14,393 nt of DNA from Caldifarciminota bacterium (GTDB lineage Bacteria; Hydrothermota; 32-111; QNBC01). Below are positions 12,667-14,393 of this stretch, piece by piece. The notes beneath the pieces are model-generated. The model saw nothing but the letters and a program-made list of their open reading frames with translations, did no database searches and had not been told where the DNA came from. The stretch lies in assembly GCA_023132105.1 (NCBI GenBank), contig JAGLYS010000236.1, positions 1-14,393 on the forward strand, given 5' to 3'. Numbering within the stretch: the first letter of the stretch is position 1; each line of letters begins with the position of its first letter. Both the position numbers and the translations under genes were made by a program.

Positions 12667-13032
12667 TTGACATCATCAATAGTAAATAAAAAAACACCGC
12701 CAAGATATAATACCAAAAGAACACATAAAACAATTGGGCTTTCTGGCTTTGGAAATACTGATAGGACAAAAGTTACGCAGATATATTGGTCTGATTTTAG
12801 AAAAAGAGTTTTAAAAAGAGATAAATATAAATGTCAAAAATGCTTTAAAAATAAGGATCTCGTAATTCATCATATAACTCCAGTGTCCGAAGGGGGAAAG
12901 AAGTTTGATATGTGTAATTGTATCACATTATGCAAAAAATGTGAAAAGAAAGAGCATAGGATAAATAAACCACAGACTTTTTTAGAATCCATCTTAGATA
13001 ATTCCGAAATTATTCCTGAAGGGAGTGATTGA
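12667..13032 (+). CDS. HNH endonuclease
   Basis: A 121-aa protein. It has a basic N-terminus, an R-K-R-V-L-K-R-D-K-Y-K-C lead-in, and then the classical HNH set: C56-x2-C59, V-I-H68-H69-I-T-P, G-G, N84, L-C89-x2-C92 and H97. This is a closer match to standard HNH proteins than the gene at 11551. A TTG start at 12667 is inferred from the GGAAGTGG ribosome-binding site; no in-frame ATG would preserve the full N-terminus. The coding sequence is notably AT-rich compared with its neighbours, which fits a mobile endonuclease gene. Confidence 0.86.
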   Translation: MTSSIVNKKTPPRYNTKRTHKTIGLSGFGNTDRTKVTQIYWSDFRKRVLKRDKYKCQKCFKNKDLVIHHITPVSEGGKKFDMCNCITLCKKCEKKEHRINKPQTFLESILDNSEIIPEGSD

Positions 13033-13033
13033 T

Positions 13034-13336
13034 TTGAAAACAGATCTTGAAATAATCTGTGCCATTTGCCTTCCGAATGAAGCAAATTGTCCAGAGAGTA
13101 GAGCAGAAACCTGTTGTCTTAAACAACTACAATTCATAAAGCCAGATGCAACAGGCAAAGATATTTTTGAATATTGTTGTGTAACTATTTGCGGTTTTGT
13201 TAAGCATAACTGTGATACTTGCGTAATCGGAACATCTGGAATTGTCAAATTTACAAAGCAAGAAAAAAGAGTATATCCATCCATCTTTGATTTTGAAGAT
13301 AATCCAATGCCAATAGCATCAAAGATTAGGGAATGA
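13034..13336 (+). CDS. Cys-rich small protein, 100 aa
   Basis: Twelve cysteines lie in the first 63 residues, in a pattern of C9-x2-C12, C19, C27-C28, C48-C49, C53, then H59-C60-x2-C63, so at least two metal or Fe-S sites are possible. The C-terminal third has none. The start is taken as TTG 13034, five bases after GGGAGTGA; GTG 13025 is part of that site. One base separates it from the HNH gene. I do not recognise the family; the density of cysteines differs from the simple ribbons elsewhere in the window. Confidence 0.7.
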   Translation: MKTDLEIICAICLPNEANCPESRAETCCLKQLQFIKPDATGKDIFEYCCVTICGFVKHNCDTCVIGTSGIVKFTKQEKRVYPSIFDFEDNPMPIASKIRE

Positions 13337-13341
13337 ATTTA

Positions 13342-14393
13342 ATGAGGGAAATAAATATAAGTCCAAGTAGTTTCTCCGAACTGGAGATTTGCCCCCGACA
13401 ATACTTCTTAAAGCACGAAATGGAAGCATCTTATCCCTTTGAGATCAGGGAATATGCGAATGAACAGGAGTTGATGGAAAGATGCATTGAGGATCTACTT
13501 GCAGGTGATGGTACAATCAAGCAGGTTGTAGCAAAGCACTTGCAGGAACTTGATCGTGTGTTTAAACCCGAAACTGTGAAAACCGTAGTGTCAATATTGG
13601 GCAAATGGTTGAAAGAAAGGGCTTTAAGTGGTGATTTACTCGATTTCAATAGGTCATTCGTTGAAACATTCGTCTTAGGTGAAGATAAGGTTCAAATCAA
13701 TGGTTTACTGCATCAAATAGAAAAACTTGAAGATGGAACGATTAAGGCAACATTATTCAAGGGTGAGAATCGACTTTACACATATGACTGGATGATTAAC
13801 AGTTACTTACCACTTATTTATGCAATAGTTATAAGAAAGTTATATGATGCTGATAAGATAATTATAAGTTACTCCATGATCAAGTACAGTTCAGAAGTCT
13901 GGATAGAGTTTGATATACACGATTGGGATTTCCAAGAACAATTGGTAGCCATTCAATTAAGGCGATTGTTCAAGGGCGGTGATGGTGTTACCATAGTTGG
14001 AAGCCACTGTGCTTACTGCCCCCGAAAAACATTATGCAATGAATACAAGAAAATGATCATGCAATCCTTTGAAATCAGAAATATCCATGAGTTATTCAAT
14101 ATTTCCATTGAAGAAATTGTAGATTACATAACTACACTGGACACGCAGAAATCATTGCTAAAACACAAGTCTGATGAGTTGAAGAACATCCTGATCCAAG
14201 AATTACTTGAAAATGGCAAAGCCCATGCCGAGTATGGCAAGTACACTCTTGATATTGAACAAAAGAAAACCTACAATTTTAATCTCCAGAATATATTGAA
14301 GGAACTGAAGCCAAAAGATTATGTAAGGGTTTTGAAAGTAGATCGCAAAAAGTTTGAAAGCTATCTGGATGGCTTATCTGACGAAGGTAAATT
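13342..14393 (+). CDS. RecB/Cas4-like Fe-S PD-(D/E)XK-fold protein, apparently catalytically dead (3' cut by window)
   Basis: The frame starts at ATG 13342 and is open to the window end (350 codons visible). The N-terminus (S-P-S-S-F-S-E-L-E-I-C17-P-R-Q-Y-F) is the usual opening of Cas4/AddB/RecB-type nucleases. C17 with C223, C226 and C232 (C-x2-C-x5-C) forms the usual 4Fe-4S set. In the nuclease core, however, the G-x-x-D position reads G-L-L-H124 and the D/E-x-K position reads L138-F-K140, so two acidic metal ligands are missing. After about residue 240 comes a helical region with a D-x-Q-K-S-L-L-K-H-K segment. A structural, DNA-binding role is inferred. Confidence 0.8.
   Translation, partial: MREINISPSSFSELEICPRQYFLKHEMEASYPFEIREYANEQELMERCIEDLLAGDGTIKQVVAKHLQELDRVFKPETVKTVVSILGKWLKERALSGDLLDFNRSFVETFVLGEDKVQINGLLHQIEKLEDGTIKATLFKGENRLYTYDWMINSYLPLIYAIVIRKLYDADKIIISYSMIKYSSEVWIEFDIHDWDFQEQLVAIQLRRLFKGGDGVTIVGSHCAYCPRKTLCNEYKKMIMQSFEIRNIHELFNISIEEIVDYITTLDTQKSLLKHKSDELKNILIQELLENGKAHAEYGKYTLDIEQKKTYNFNLQNILKELKPKDYVRVLKVDRKKFESYLDGLSDEGK

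Noticed and set aside
1..14393. CRISPR array, insertion sequence, rRNA or tRNA genes
   Set aside because: No regularly spaced direct repeats, no transposase or terminal inverted repeats, and no rRNA or tRNA signatures were seen on either strand.

Overview
This window is an AT-rich, extremely compact gene array. I count 34 protein-coding genes, all on the + strand, with overlaps of 1-23 nt or gaps of a few bases. The only real non-coding stretch is 10297-10502. The layout, the many tiny unknown genes and the mix of proteins (NADAR, phage-type radical SAM, pRiA4b ORF-3-like, HNH and PD-(D/E)XK proteins) point to a virus, provirus or large extrachromosomal element. An archaeal host is favoured because the one clear promoter is a TTTATAAA-type TATA box, the ribosome-binding sites are of the GGTGA/GGAG type, and small zinc ribbons are extraordinarily abundant. 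The lineage cannot be named from sequence alone; a methanogen or ANME-type archaeal element is a reasonable guess, not a demonstration.

Layout: (1) 1-3757: the C-terminal part of a NADAR (YbiA-like) N-glycosidase, then eight small genes, most carrying a zinc ribbon joined to an unrelated domain. (2) 3762-5423: a phage-type radical SAM protein, a two-helix membrane protein and a winged-helix protein. (3) 5451-9850: a run of very small genes (37-240 aa) dominated by zinc ribbons. It includes a KOW-like protein, a pRiA4b ORF-3-like protein abutting a PD-(D/E)XK nuclease at the window's only TAG stop, and a recently duplicated zinc-ribbon segment. (4) 9868-10296: a second PD-(D/E)XK-type gene. 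(5) 10297-10502: a non-coding region with a long interrupted hairpin, an archaeal promoter and a hexamer tandem repeat. (6) 10503-14393: a new transcription unit with a winged-helix/coiled-coil protein, two HNH endonucleases, a membrane protein, two Cys-rich small proteins, and a RecB/Cas4-like protein that keeps its Fe-S cysteines but appears to have lost its nuclease residues. This last gene is cut by the window end.

Genes 1-27 read as one or a few long polycistronic units with strong translational coupling: stop codons often lie inside the next gene's Shine-Dalgarno sequence. The second unit starts at about 10450. Half of the genes encode candidate zinc-binding modules, suggesting a repertoire of nucleic-acid- or protein-binding adaptors built by repeatedly attaching a ribbon to different partners. 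Functions are inferred from motifs only.
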